Shown here piece by piece: positions 1-8,751 of a stretch of DNA of 64,000 nt. The number at the start of each line of letters is the position of its first letter. Position 1 is the first letter of the stretch. Position numbers and translations under genes: made by a program. The notes beneath the pieces were generated by a model. The model ran no database searches and was not told where the DNA came from. It was given only the letters and a program-made list of their open reading frames with translations. Source of the DNA: Lithacetigena sp037446255 [NCBI: Coprothermobacterota bacterium] (lineage in GTDB: Bacteria; Coprothermobacterota; HKB111); contig JBBIIY010000001.1 of assembly GCA_037446255.1 (NCBI GenBank), positions 62,001 to 126,000 on the forward strand. Reading direction: 5' to 3'.

Positions 1-981
1 CATCATAGCGACATTATAGCCCATATCACGAAAATACTCAGCAATGGCTATACCGGTAAAAACCGAAGCTTCTCTGGCAGCCACAGGCATATTGGAAGTG
101 TTAGCTATAAGTACGGTTCTTTCCATAAGGGGTCTGCCAGAGCGAGGGTCTTTTAACTCAGGAAAATCAATCAAAACCTCAGTCATTTCATTACCTCTTT
201 CCCCACAACCGACATATATTATGATGTCAGCATCAGACCAACGGGCTAATTGATGCTGCATAACTGTTTTACCACTGCCAAATGGTCCTGGTATGCAGGC
301 TGTACCTCCCTTAAAAATAGGAAACATAGCGTCAAATACTCTTTGACCGGTTATCAGAGGTTCATCTGGTTGGAGTTTATCGGCAAAAGGTCTTCCTATA
401 CGAACAGGAAATTTTTGCATCATGGAAATCTGATGCTCCCTTCCCTCGCTATCTTTTAGAGTTGCAATTATCTCATTAATTGTGAATTCTCCTTCTTTAA
501 TCTCCAGTAGTATTCCTGAAAGACCAGGAGGAACCATTATGTAATGTTTTACTAAAAGCGTTTCCTGTACAAAACCCAGGAAATCTCCTGAAGCGAGTTG
601 GTCTCCCTGTTTAGCTATTGCCTGGAAAAGCCACTTTTTATTTATATCCAGAGCTGAGACGGATATACCACGGGAAATAAAATCACCCTGCATATCCTTG
701 AGAGTCTTCAATGGCCTTTGAATCCCATCGTAAATTCCTCCCATAATACCAGGACCAAGCTCCACACTTAAAGGATTTCCAGTAGAAATAACCTCTTCAC
801 CAACTTTCAATCCTTCGGTTTCTTCATAAACCTGGATTGATGCTAAATCACCTTTGGTTTCAATAACTTCACCAAAAAGTTCTTTTTCTCCCACTCTAAC
901 TATTTCAAACATCTGTACACCAGACATATTGTTTGCAATAACCAGGGGACCTGAAACTTTTGCTACCTTACCCTTTATCAT
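1..981 (-). CDS. atpA: V-type ATP synthase/ATPase catalytic subunit A (partial, C-terminus off window)
   Basis: This is the catalytic, nucleotide-binding subunit of the rotary V-type ATPase V1 head. The first 327 codons are present and the rest lies beyond position 1. The Walker A loop GPFGSGKT is at residues 232-239, the usual place for this family, after the beta-barrel and the non-homologous insertion typical of A subunits. Further on the GERGNEM and [11 protein letters not shown] blocks are seen. The ATG at 981 follows an AGGAGG-like site and overlaps the end of subunit F by 14 bp, so translation is probably coupled. Subunits B and D would be expected next, outside the window. The family assignment is secure. 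The direction of ion flow (ATP synthesis or hydrolysis) cannot be read from this subunit. Confidence 0.95.
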   Translation of the reverse strand, partial: MIKGKVAKVSGPLVIANNMSGVQMFEIVRVGEKELFGEVIETKGDLASIQVYEETEGLKVGEEVISTGNPLSVELGPGIMGGIYDGIQRPLKTLKDMQGDFISRGISVSALDINKKWLFQAIAKQGDQLASGDFLGFVQETLLVKHYIMVPPGLSGILLEIKEGEFTINEIIATLKDSEGREHQISMMQKFPVRIGRPFADKLQPDEPLITGQRVFDAMFPIFKGGTACIPGPFGSGKTVMQHQLARWSDADIIIYVGCGERGNEMTEVLIDFPELKDPRSGRPLMERTVLIANTSNMPVAAREASVFTGIAIAEYFRDMGYNVAMM

Positions 982-1300
982 GATCCTCCTCCTTGAAAAG
1001 GTCAACTCCAACCAATCTTTCGACTAATTGCTTTAATTTATTTAAAGTAAAATCGCTGGAAGTAGTTCCGCCTATTAAAATTATGTATTTACCCCTTTCC
1101 TCATACTGGTTAAGTCGGTTATAAATTTTACTACCAAGGCTTTCTTCTACAAAGAAAAGGTTATAGTCCTGCCTGGAATAGGTGTTGATAATTTCCTCAA
1201 GTTCTTCAGGTTCTTGGACAACTACACCTTCTAATCCCAGAGTTTTGTAAGTCATAATAAATTCTTCACTGCCTAAAATAATTAATTTTTCTTCACTCAT
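968..1300 (-). CDS. atpF: V-type ATPase subunit F
   Basis: Small central-stalk subunit that links rotor and catalytic head in V-type ATPases. The 110-residue length and Rossmann-like pattern (a start like LIILGSEEF, then a switch to a conserved core and an IILIG strand) fit the family. I chose the ATG at 1300; a GTG at 1306 two codons upstream is equally in frame, and an AGGTGG element abuts both. The start overlaps the stop of subunit C by a few bases, and the stop overlaps the start of subunit A. The assignment rests on size, sequence pattern and its position between C and A in the standard H-I-K-E-C-F-A-B-D order. Confidence 0.85.
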   Translation of the reverse strand: MSEEKLIILGSEEFIMTYKTLGLEGVVVQEPEELEEIINTYSRQDYNLFFVEESLGSKIYNRLNQYEERGKYIILIGGTTSSDFTLNKLKQLVERLVGVDLFKEEDHDKG

Positions 1301-2288
1301 ATCCACCTAACCCCAGCCCCTTGATTTTATCTGCTGATATTTCACCTGTTCTGCCAAGAAGTATAGTTTTAACTACATTAAGCTGGTTTTCCCATAGTTT
1401 TAAATATATAAAGACCGTCTCCATGTGCAAATCAACTTTGAATCTAAAACTGTATATATATTCCCAAAGGTGCAAGCGAATAATTCTTTCTATTTCGGAA
1501 ATCGTCAATAAATTATCTTTTATCTCCATTTTTATCATAGCTCTTTTAAGAGCACCCTGGATGGTTTCTTTTCCACTCCAGACATCTTTTAGGTAGTTTC
1601 GGTTCGTTCCTGAAGAAGCCAAGCCTGCATCTATGACTGACCAGGATAGTTCCCATTTTTTTGCTCTCAAGATGGTTAATAAGTCTTGAAAGTAACAGTA
1701 TTTTTCATAATAAGAAGCGATTACTTTATAGTTAGAGTTTTTTGCCAGTTTTAGAGATAGTAATAAATATTCCCGGTCTAAAACCATTTCTGCGCGTTGA
1801 AGGTCATTAGTTTCCCGATAGGTTTCATAAGAATTGGTGAAAGCCACCTTTAATTCTTCTGGAGAGTTTTGGGTAAGGATACCATTTTTCAACATACCTA
1901 TATCCAGATGATACAATTTTTCAGTATTTACATTAAAAATCAGTCTTTTTAACTCAACCTTGAGGTTATGAAAGTCATCAGGCAGGAAAAATAGATTGAT
2001 AAGAAATTGTTCTGGTAGAATCCTACAAAGTAACTGGTATAAGGCTTTTCGACTTCCCAGGACAAACCTATTTATATTGGTAATAGATATGCTGTCTTCC
2101 AATAAAGGGAAGTAGTTTTTTAAAAAAGGAATAACCGAACCAAGGGGTTCATCAGCAATTTTTTTAAAATCCCTTGGTTTCAGCAACTTTGATTCTAAAC
2201 CTTTGATTACACCTACGGGAAAAGAATAAAGACCGGTGTTAATAAATGGTTTATCCTGTAACTGCTGATTCGGTAAATAGTAGATCAT
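1293..2288 (-). CDS. atpC: V-type ATPase subunit C (d-like subunit)
   Basis: The 331-residue protein is the V-type C subunit (equivalent to eukaryotic d), a funnel-shaped, mostly helical protein that seats the central stalk on the membrane c-ring. The sequence is almost entirely helical with repeated Tyr/Leu/Lys motifs and no membrane segment, and ends close to GLGLGGYE. It lies between subunits E and F, as in the ntp operon of Enterococcus hirae. Its start overlaps the 3' end of subunit E by 38 bp, which suggests translational coupling. Function follows from family and position; no catalytic residues are expected. Confidence 0.85.
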   Translation of the reverse strand: MIYYLPNQQLQDKPFINTGLYSFPVGVIKGLESKLLKPRDFKKIADEPLGSVIPFLKNYFPLLEDSISITNINRFVLGSRKALYQLLCRILPEQFLINLFFLPDDFHNLKVELKRLIFNVNTEKLYHLDIGMLKNGILTQNSPEELKVAFTNSYETYRETNDLQRAEMVLDREYLLLSLKLAKNSNYKVIASYYEKYCYFQDLLTILRAKKWELSWSVIDAGLASSGTNRNYLKDVWSGKETIQGALKRAMIKMEIKDNLLTISEIERIIRLHLWEYIYSFRFKVDLHMETVFIYLKLWENQLNVVKTILLGRTGEISADKIKGLGLGGYE

Positions 2289-2808
2289 TTAATTCCCGCC
2301 TTTTTTCATTCCTGATTCTTCTCAAAAATTCCTCAAGTGTGAAGTTCAGCTCTATACGCCCTTTTAAAATAAATATACCTCCCATACCTTTTCTAACCAC
2401 TGTGGATATTGGGAAATTTTTTAACACTTCTCTATCTTTGGTTTGAGTTAAAATTATCTCATCATGTGGCTGGCAATATTTTGTTGCAACAACCAATAAC
2501 CATTTATTATATAAATCTTTGTTATTAACAAAATGATTAGCGAAATCCTCTAAAGACGAATTAGCAATATCCAGTTTTAACAGGTTCAGGTTACGATGAA
2601 ATTCAAGCGTTAATCTTGATTTTTCCCGTATAATCTGGAGATTTTTGGAAGACTCCATTCTTTGAAAAGTGTTCTCTTTTTCCTTTTTTAACTTTTCTTT
2701 ACTTTGTTCAAGGTGTTTTTGTGCTTGTAATTTAGCAGTAGCTAAAGATTTTTCGCTATTATCTATAGCTTCCTGTAGTAGTTTTTTCTTTAAATCAGCT
2801 AAGGTCAT
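2251..2808 (-). CDS. atpE: V-type ATPase subunit E (peripheral stalk)
   Basis: Peripheral stalk (stator) subunit of 185 residues. Residues 1-75 form a charged, Lys/Glu-rich helix of the coiled-coil type, which pairs with subunit H/G in known V-ATPases. The C-terminal part is a small globular domain with the pattern GGIFILKGRIELNFTLEE, characteristic of E subunits binding the top of the A3B3 head. It starts two bases after the stop of subunit K with no clear ribosome-binding site of its own, so translation probably depends on K. The assignment is supported by architecture and by operon position. Confidence 0.88.
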   Translation of the reverse strand: MTLADLKKKLLQEAIDNSEKSLATAKLQAQKHLEQSKEKLKKEKENTFQRMESSKNLQIIREKSRLTLEFHRNLNLLKLDIANSSLEDFANHFVNNKDLYNKWLLVVATKYCQPHDEIILTQTKDREVLKNFPISTVVRKGMGGIFILKGRIELNFTLEEFLRRIRNEKRRELNDLLFTESAVTG

Positions 2809-2810
2809 AT

Positions 2811-3284
2811 TTATATCTGTACAGCAAAAAGTAATAATATAATACTTGTTAAGAGGGCAAGTACAGCATAGGTTTCCACTAAAGCAGGTATAATCAATGA
2901 TCTACCGGCAGTGCTTTCTTCTTTTGCTACCATTAGAGCTGAAGAAGCCGCAGCTTCTCCTTGCCAGATAGCTGAAAAATATTGCCCTAGCATAATTGGA
3001 ATTAAAGCTGCAAATACCTGTAATCCCTGAGAGATACTCATATCTGGTACTGTGCCACCAAGGACACCTAATCTAACCAGAGTCAAAAAGGCTGCCACTA
3101 AGCCATAAAAACCCTGTGTTCCAGGAAGAGCTTGTAGAATTAGCATTATTCCAAATAGATGGGGTTTTTCTGAAAGAGCACCTGCAGTTACTCTACCAGC
3201 TATACCTACACCAGTAGCTGAACCGCTGAACGCCATACCAGCAGCTAATCCAATGCTGATTAATGCGATTGAAAGACCTAACAT
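2811..3284 (-). CDS. atpK: V-type ATPase subunit K (c-ring proteolipid, sodium-type)
   Basis: Rotor-ring proteolipid of 157 residues with four hydrophobic helices, i.e. two fused hairpins. The ion-binding Glu is in helix 4 (E137, in LVETYA). In helix 2 the equivalent site is LPGTQG, so each double hairpin carries a single carboxylate. The residues that bind sodium in Enterococcus hirae NtpK (Leu61, Thr64, Gln65, Gln110, Glu139) have direct counterparts here: L53, T56, Q57, Q108 and E137. This supports a sodium-coupled enzyme, by analogy with the NtpK structure. The start has a GGAGG site about 10 bases upstream. Confidence 0.95.
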   Translation of the reverse strand: MLGLSIALISIGLAAGMAFSGSATGVGIAGRVTAGALSEKPHLFGIMLILQALPGTQGFYGLVAAFLTLVRLGVLGGTVPDMSISQGLQVFAALIPIMLGQYFSAIWQGEAAASSALMVAKEESTAGRSLIIPALVETYAVLALLTSIILLLFAVQI

Positions 3285-3286
3285 TT

Positions 3287-5293
3287 CTAGTAAACCTCCT
3301 TAAAAATTTCTTTATTTTTTTTATTGACTTTTACATAATTAGTTCGTAAATCTAAAGGATTAAAAGCAATTCCTCCACTTTCGTAAAATCTACCAAATAA
3401 CTCTATAGCTTGCAAACGGAAAGCATGAATGAAGGCTCCCAATAAACCCATAGCCAGATTAAAAAGATGAAATGCAATCCAGAGAAAAGGAACTATTAAC
3501 CATCCTATACCCTTAGCAAGCATCTCCACGATGTTGTTAAGAACCATAGCCACGCCAGATGAGGTGAGGTTAAGGGCAATTAAACGAGTGTAAGATAAAA
3601 CATCCTGAAGAAAAGAAGCTAACCCATAATAACCTACAAAACCATAGAGGCTGATAAGGCCAATGATGAATTTTCCTGCCCAGGTTTTTGAATCTCTCCC
3701 TTGAGTTAAAACCGTTAAAAGTATTGATATAAGCAAGGTGTAAGTTGATACCGATCTGAAGTAGGTCAATCCAGGAATTAATCTTGTCATAATAAGAAAG
3801 AGAAGAGACGAAAGTAGTAGTAACCAAGTACCCTGATCAAGAAAAGCCGATTTAAAATCTCTTTTTCTAAAATTATGAAGAAACTTATTAATTATTCCCC
3901 AGTACTGGGTAATTATACCGATGATCATAACCATGATAATTGCTGTCATTAATCCATCTGCATTCCAAGGGTTGATAACAGGAAATATTTTAAATATTTT
4001 TCCTTTTTCACCCAGAAAGGGAGATTTGCCAAACCAGTTCCATAAAAGAAGTCCTACAATGAAGGTTGCAGTACTCAAAATGTAAGCTAGTTTAATAAAC
4101 TCTCGGGCATCTTTATTTAGTTTTATCCTTCTGGACATAATAAAAGCAAAGAGAAAAAGCAAAATTCCATACCCTGCGTCACCCATATTAATAGAGAAAA
4201 AGAGAGTGAAGGGAAAAGCTAATACAGGAGTTGGGTCAATTCCCCGGTAGTTAGGTAAGCCAAAGAAGCGCGTAATTATCTCATAAGGTTTAATAATTGG
4301 AGGGTTTTCCAGGATTACTGGAGGATTATCCTCTGTAGTTGGGTTGCTTGATTCCAAATAACCATAGGGAAAATGGGTATTGAATTCATGTTGAAGTTTC
4401 TTCAGATCTTGCGCTTTAATCCAACCTTCAAATAGCAAGCAGCTTTTCGTTCCTCCCATTTTTTCCAGGTTTTCAATTCTATATATCTGATTGGTTAAAT
4501 AATCATGGTAAATTTGAAGATTACTTAAATAACTTCTAAAACCATCTTTTTCCTTTTCCAATTCAGCCAGCCTACAACGAATCTTATCCTGTTCAGTTAA
4601 AAGGGTTGAATATATTTCACTGAAACTGAGATTAGAAATATTTACAGAAAAATCAGGGATATATTCCTTAAATCCGTGTTCAGATAATATTGGCAGTATC
4701 TGTTTAGAATATTCTTTATAGTAAGCTATTTCAATTATTATGGTGTCGGAAGTTTCCTGTAGGGGATTAAGAGCAAAAATAGACCAATAATCACTCTTAT
4801 TCATAGTATTTGAAAGATTAGCATAATCATTGTGCGAAACAAAACCAAGTTTAAAAGAGAAATTCCCGGAATCCCGAAGGTCATCAGGAGTCAAAGATAA
4901 ATTATTAAAGGGTTTAACATTAATCAGCTCTTTAATAATCCTATCTTTTTCTTTTTTTAAATTATCTTCTTCTGTTTTTAAATCTTTATAATGGAGATAA
5001 ATTAGTTCAAATTTCAGCGTGGTTTCTATTGAGACGAAATCAATTTCATCAATAGAAGGCTTTTCTATCAAACCACTCATCATCCCGCTGTTTTTTTCAG
5101 TTTGATAGTAAGATAACACTTCTTCAACCTGTCTCAGGGTAATAGAGGGGTTGCTTTCTATTTTTAGAGTAGATTGTTCTGCAGGAAAGGTTATTAATTC
5201 AATTAGTCCAGCATTTCCCAGGTATTCCAGAAGATCAGGGTGGTCTATTTTTAAGACTCCTCCCCTTATCTTTAACATTTTAGCGATTGCCAA
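3287..5293 (-). CDS. atpI: V-type ATPase subunit I (a-subunit)
   Basis: Membrane stator subunit (668 residues) that forms the ion half-channels against the K ring. The N-terminal half, about residues 1-330, is cytoplasmic with long coiled-coil stretches. The C-terminal half has around seven or eight hydrophobic segments, with FSINMGDAGYG and LSYTRLIALNL blocks; the Arg in the latter is the conserved channel arginine of this family. I keep the TTG at 5293 because the resulting MAIAKM start matches the usual MAIVKM start of family members. An ATG at 5278 is the alternative. The start overlaps the end of subunit H by 14 bp. Confidence 0.93.
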   Translation of the reverse strand: MAIAKMLKIRGGVLKIDHPDLLEYLGNAGLIELITFPAEQSTLKIESNPSITLRQVEEVLSYYQTEKNSGMMSGLIEKPSIDEIDFVSIETTLKFELIYLHYKDLKTEEDNLKKEKDRIIKELINVKPFNNLSLTPDDLRDSGNFSFKLGFVSHNDYANLSNTMNKSDYWSIFALNPLQETSDTIIIEIAYYKEYSKQILPILSEHGFKEYIPDFSVNISNLSFSEIYSTLLTEQDKIRCRLAELEKEKDGFRSYLSNLQIYHDYLTNQIYRIENLEKMGGTKSCLLFEGWIKAQDLKKLQHEFNTHFPYGYLESSNPTTEDNPPVILENPPIIKPYEIITRFFGLPNYRGIDPTPVLAFPFTLFFSINMGDAGYGILLFLFAFIMSRRIKLNKDAREFIKLAYILSTATFIVGLLLWNWFGKSPFLGEKGKIFKIFPVINPWNADGLMTAIIMVMIIGIITQYWGIINKFLHNFRKRDFKSAFLDQGTWLLLLSSLLFLIMTRLIPGLTYFRSVSTYTLLISILLTVLTQGRDSKTWAGKFIIGLISLYGFVGYYGLASFLQDVLSYTRLIALNLTSSGVAMVLNNIVEMLAKGIGWLIVPFLWIAFHLFNLAMGLLGAFIHAFRLQAIELFGRFYESGGIAFNPLDLRTNYVKVNKKNKEIFKEVY

Positions 5294-5612
5294 TTTCCAC
5301 CTGCGTAAAAATTAAATTGCTAAGATAATTATTAATTTTTTCCTGTTTGAGAGTTTTCTGTTTTCTCAATTCAGAAAATAAATGTTTTTCCTTTTCCTTC
5401 AATTCTGAAGAATATAAATTCAATTCTTCTCTGATTGATTGCTCATTATGAAGAGTCAGGGATTCAATTTCCTTGCGGTCTTGCTCTTTAAGAAGGTTAA
5501 TCTCGTTCTCTACAACTAAAAAGATTTCTTTTATGGTTTGCTTCCCCTCTTCCTCAATTTTAACAGCCTCGTCCTCTGCTAATCTAAGTTCTTTAATCAG
5601 TTCTTCTACCAT
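5280..5612 (-). CDS. atpH: V-type ATPase subunit H/G-like peripheral stalk protein
   Basis: A 110-residue, almost entirely charged coiled-coil protein (many Glu, Lys and Leu), as expected for the small partner of subunit E in the peripheral stalk. It is the first gene of the ATPase cluster and begins only 28 bases after the tRNA-Ala gene. The ATG at 5612 is preceded by a GGAGG site at suitable spacing. Sequence similarity within this family is weak because of the coiled coil, so the call depends on composition, length and being directly upstream of subunit I. Confidence 0.75.
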   Translation of the reverse strand: MVEELIKELRLAEDEAVKIEEEGKQTIKEIFLVVENEINLLKEQDRKEIESLTLHNEQSIREELNLYSSELKEKEKHLFSELRKQKTLKQEKINNYLSNLIFTQVEIGNR

Positions 5613-5639
5613 TAACTAACCTCCAGAAATATGGCATAA

Positions 5640-5714
5640 TGGTGGAGATGACCGGATTCGAACCGGCAACCTCCTGTGTGCAAGACAGGCGCTCTCCCAC
5701 TGAGCTACATCCCC
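5640..5714 (-). tRNA. tRNA-Ala (anticodon TGC)
   Basis: Full cloverleaf: acceptor GGGGATG pairs with CATCTCC with one G-U pair; D arm GCTCAGTGGGAGAGC; anticodon loop CTTGCAC gives TGC; T arm with TTCGAAT. The discriminator base is A and the CCA end is encoded. It is separated by nine bases from tRNA-Ile and sits immediately before the V-ATPase genes. This pair is usually found in rRNA operon spacers, but no rRNA is nearby here. Confidence 0.98.
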
Positions 5715-5723
5715 ACAAAAAAG

Positions 5724-5800
5724 TGGTGGGCCCTTCTGGACTCGAACCAGAGACCTCATCCTTATCAGGGATGCGCTCTAACCAGCTGAGCTAAGGGCCC
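5724..5800 (-). tRNA. tRNA-Ile (anticodon GAT)
   Basis: Acceptor GGGCCCT pairs perfectly with AGGGCCC. D arm GCTCAGCTGGTTAGAGC, anticodon stem CATCC/GGATG with loop CTGATAA (anticodon GAT), and T arm with TTCGAGT. The discriminator base is A and CCA is encoded. It is the first gene of the minus-strand unit tRNA-Ile, tRNA-Ala, V-ATPase. Confidence 0.98.
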
Positions 5801-5809
5801 AGAATTATC

Positions 5810-5838
5810 TCTATAATATATCATAAAAAAGGCGTAAA
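5810..5838 (-). promoter_or_regulatory. Possible promoter of the tRNA-Ile/tRNA-Ala/V-ATPase unit
   Basis: On the minus strand a TTTACG element (5838-5833) lies 17 bases before TATAGA (5815-5810), ending 9 bases before the tRNA-Ile 5' end. Both hexamers deviate from consensus, but this is the only space upstream of the tRNAs before the divergent gene at 5850. A TATAAT on the opposite strand at 5812-5817 may be coincidental. Confidence 0.4.
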
Positions 5839-5849
5839 ATATTAGAATT

Positions 5850-6431
5850 ATGATTAAATTAAAGAAGAATAGAAATATGCTTAAGGCTAATTTAATAATA
5901 AAAGTAGTGCTTATTACCGTAATTTGTATTTCAATTTTGTTACTTTACCTGGTTGAGTACCTGGCAACCTGGCCCCTACCTCGTAACCTTTACCATACGG
6001 AGATAAGTATTGAAGCTTATCTCTCAATACTCTATAAATTAAGAGTTTTTCAAGATGATTTACGAGATAAGAATACTGCTGCACTAAATTTAACTCAGGA
6101 TGAGATAAGGGCCTATATATCTCAAGATAAAGAGTTCGCCCGTGAATATTCCTTAGACTCTTTTTATATTAAAGATGATAACATTGAGGTAATTGTCAGC
6201 AATAAAATTAAAGGGCAAATTTATGAATTATGGTTTTCTTTCCGCTTGGAAGCAAAAGAGGGTAAAATCATATTGTTAGTTTCACAGGCTAAAGCTGGTA
6301 GATTGTCTCTACCAGGTATGGTATCTCAATACATTGCTGATAAAATAGTAGAAGGCATTGAAACAAAAATATTATTTGATAAAGTTATTGTTAATGGGGG
6401 AAAAGTAAGTATAATTGCCAAAAAGGAATAG
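5850..6431 (+). CDS. Membrane-anchored protein of unknown function
   Basis: I do not recognise this 193-residue protein. Residues 13-36 form one strong hydrophobic segment after a Lys/Arg-rich start, so it is probably anchored with the C-terminal domain outside the membrane. The rest alternates short strands and helices (for example LTQDEIRAYI and GQIYELWFSF), reminiscent of the YpmS/DUF2140-type lipid-binding-like exported proteins, but the likeness is only in pattern. It overlaps the start of ftsK by 17 bp, so the two are probably co-translated. A TAAAAT element at 5836-5841 is just 8 bases before the ATG and no Shine-Dalgarno is visible, so the mRNA may be leaderless. Confidence 0.7.
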   Translation: MIKLKKNRNMLKANLIIKVVLITVICISILLLYLVEYLATWPLPRNLYHTEISIEAYLSILYKLRVFQDDLRDKNTAALNLTQDEIRAYISQDKEFAREYSLDSFYIKDDNIEVIVSNKIKGQIYELWFSFRLEAKEGKIILLVSQAKAGRLSLPGMVSQYIADKIVEGIETKILFDKVIVNGGKVSIIAKKE

Positions 6432-8472
6432 AAAGAAAAAAATTAAATTTAATATCTTGAAATTATTGCGCAATCTGATATTGCTTACTGCTGGGATTGT
6501 TTCGTTTGTTTTAGCTATCACCTACCTTCCTAAGTATTTTGATAAGATATATTCTGGTTTGTTTAATACCCTTTCTTATTTAAGAGAATTTGCTATCAGT
6601 TTTCCAGGATTACTGAAAAGCTATATTCCATCTATGATTATCTGGGTATTTGGAGAATGGCCCGGTGGAATCATGGTTGTATTATTATTCTCATTAATTA
6701 TTCACTACCTTTATACTTCCAGAGTTTCAATAATTTACTTCTGGGTTTTACTGTTATTTCTTTCTCTTCAAGGATTTAGTGGCTACTTCCATCCTCAGTA
6801 TCAGATTTTTCGGGAACCATCACCGTGGGTAGGCTACTTGGGGGTTTATCTATTTCAAACTTTAGCCATCCCCCTCGGAGAATGGCTTGCGTTAATTATA
6901 TACTTATTATCTTCCTTGGTAATGATATTTTTGTTGTTGGTCTTCTTTAAAAAAAGACCCAAAACTATTGTAATACGGGAACCGATAGAACCAGTTTTTC
7001 CAGTAAAGCCAAAAATCAGGAAAGTTCACGACCTGCAGAACAGGATAACAACGGGTGAATATATTATGCCTACTATCGACCTGTTGAAAACTCATCCTAT
7101 TAAAATTGATACTATAAACAAGGAAAGATTAAGTTCAGTATTACAGGATACCATGCAAAGTTTTGGGATTGTAGGTTCTGTGGAGAAAGTAATTTCTGGT
7201 CCTACGATTTTGCATGTTGAAGTAAAATTGGAAAAAGGAACACGCGTGAAAGAAATAAAATCTATCTCAGACGAATTATCTATGGCCCTGGGGGTATCTC
7301 GTATAAGGATTGATGCCCCTCTTCCAGGTAAACCTGATATGCTGGCGATTGAAGTCCCCCGTGAAAGAAGAAGCCTGGTTACAGTGAAAGAGGTATTACA
7401 GAGTAGTGATTTCCAGAACAGTTCATTACAGATTCCCCTGGTTCTGGGTAGAGAAGTTACCGGGCAGATAATAATAGATGATCTTCGGAATGCCCCCCAT
7501 CTACTTATTGGTGGTGCTACAGGTACAGGTAAAACTATCTGTTTGCATAGTATTATTACAGGAATACTTTACCGATTCTCCCCTGCAAAAATGAAACTGG
7601 TTCTTATTGACCCCAAAAGGGTTGAGTTTAGTATTTACTCTGAGCTACCTCATTTACTTACACCGGTAGTTACTGAGATTGGAACAGCTATTAAAATTTT
7701 GAAATTAATGACCCGGGAAATGGATAATAGATTTCGTCTACTTGGAGAAAAAAGGGTAAGAGATATTACAGGTTATAATAAAGTTTGTTCACCAGAAGAA
7801 AAAATGCCCTTCATTGTAATAGTGGTTGATGAACTGGCTGACCTTATGATGCAGATGCCCAGGGAAGCAGAAAAATATATTGTTAGGTTAGCTCAAAAGG
7901 CACGGGCTACGGGTATTCATCTGGTAATAGCCACCCAGAGGCCCTCAGCGGAAGTGGTAACTGGTTTAATTAAGACTAATTTTCCCAACCGAATTGCCCT
8001 GGCGGTTCCCTCTCAAATAGATTCACGGGTGATTATTGACCGACCAGGTGCTGAAAAATTATTAGGTAAAGGAGATTTGCTTTATCTTACTCAGGATGGT
8101 ATCCGCCCCAGAAGGATTCAAGGCGCTTATATGGATGAAGAAGAAGTGGCTGCAGTAGTTAATAACTGGAGCAAACAGGTTAAAGAGCCACCAGAATACC
8201 TGATACCTGAAGATGATGATTTACTTGAAGAAAGCAACCGTAATGAATTTGACGAAGAAGACCCTCTTCTGGAAGAAATTACCGGGTTTGTGTTAACCCT
8301 TGACTCTATTTCTGTTTCACTTCTGCAGAGAAGATTTAGATTAGGTTATGGAAGAGCAGCCAGGATAGTAGATGAACTTGAAGCCCGGGGTTTAGTGGGT
8401 CCCCTGGAGGGTAATAAAAAAAGAAAGGTACTTGTGGGAAAGCGAAAGGAAGGTCACCCCTTCCGTCTGTAA
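6415..8472 (+). CDS. ftsK: DNA translocase FtsK/SpoIIIE
   Basis: ATP-driven double-stranded DNA pump that clears chromosome from the division septum. The 685-residue protein has about four membrane helices within residues 15-180, a short linker, and an alpha/beta motor. The Walker A loop GGATGTGKT is at residues 366-374 and the Walker B strand VIVVDELADLM is near 470, followed by the IATQRPSAEVVTGLIKTNFP block diagnostic of the family. A winged-helix gamma domain (ITGFVLTLDS to RGLVGPLEG, about 620-670) should read orienting DNA sequences. It overlaps the preceding gene. The linker is short, as in SpoIIIE rather than E. coli FtsK. Confidence 0.95.
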   Translation: MPKRNRKKKIKFNILKLLRNLILLTAGIVSFVLAITYLPKYFDKIYSGLFNTLSYLREFAISFPGLLKSYIPSMIIWVFGEWPGGIMVVLLFSLIIHYLYTSRVSIIYFWVLLLFLSLQGFSGYFHPQYQIFREPSPWVGYLGVYLFQTLAIPLGEWLALIIYLLSSLVMIFLLLVFFKKRPKTIVIREPIEPVFPVKPKIRKVHDLQNRITTGEYIMPTIDLLKTHPIKIDTINKERLSSVLQDTMQSFGIVGSVEKVISGPTILHVEVKLEKGTRVKEIKSISDELSMALGVSRIRIDAPLPGKPDMLAIEVPRERRSLVTVKEVLQSSDFQNSSLQIPLVLGREVTGQIIIDDLRNAPHLLIGGATGTGKTICLHSIITGILYRFSPAKMKLVLIDPKRVEFSIYSELPHLLTPVVTEIGTAIKILKLMTREMDNRFRLLGEKRVRDITGYNKVCSPEEKMPFIVIVVDELADLMMQMPREAEKYIVRLAQKARATGIHLVIATQRPSAEVVTGLIKTNFPNRIALAVPSQIDSRVIIDRPGAEKLLGKGDLLYLTQDGIRPRRIQGAYMDEEEVAAVVNNWSKQVKEPPEYLIPEDDDLLEESNRNEFDEEDPLLEEITGFVLTLDSISVSLLQRRFRLGYGRAARIVDELEARGLVGPLEGNKKRKVLVGKRKEGHPFRL

Positions 8473-8683
8473 TTTTCTTTGAATTTAATTAAAATATTGA
8501 TAAATACTAAGACACTCCGTTATTAATTTCTCACCCTCAATACTTGGAGAGGTGAAACCCCTGATAATCTTATCTTCTTATGTCCTGATAATTTAATAAT
8601 TAATTTTTGATGACTATTCTTAACTGAGTTATTAATATTCATCTGCAATTAATTCTTTGTTACTGCCATAAATATTATAATAA

Positions 8684-8712
8684 TTGACAATATTATTTAT
8701 ATAAACTAATAT
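8684..8712 (+). promoter_or_regulatory. Promoter for the MATE gene
   Basis: Consensus TTGACA at 8684-8689, a 17-base spacer and TAATAT at 8707-8712, about 30 bases before the start of the MATE gene. The remainder of the gap 8473-8683 is AT-rich; I see no RNA gene, terminator or open reading frame in it. Confidence 0.75.
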
Positions 8713-8751
8713 TATGGATAACGAATTATATTTACGAGGTTAAAGATTAAT

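Noticed and set aside
44-459. Two plus-strand open frames of 69 codons at the left edge
   Set aside because: They lie antisense to the V-ATPase subunit A frame, which has an intact Walker A loop and family motifs; the plus-strand frames have no motifs.
8473-8683. Possible RNA element or terminator after ftsK
   Set aside because: A GGTGAAACCCC-like segment near 8550 gave no consistent stem with a T-tract; nothing else was recognisable.
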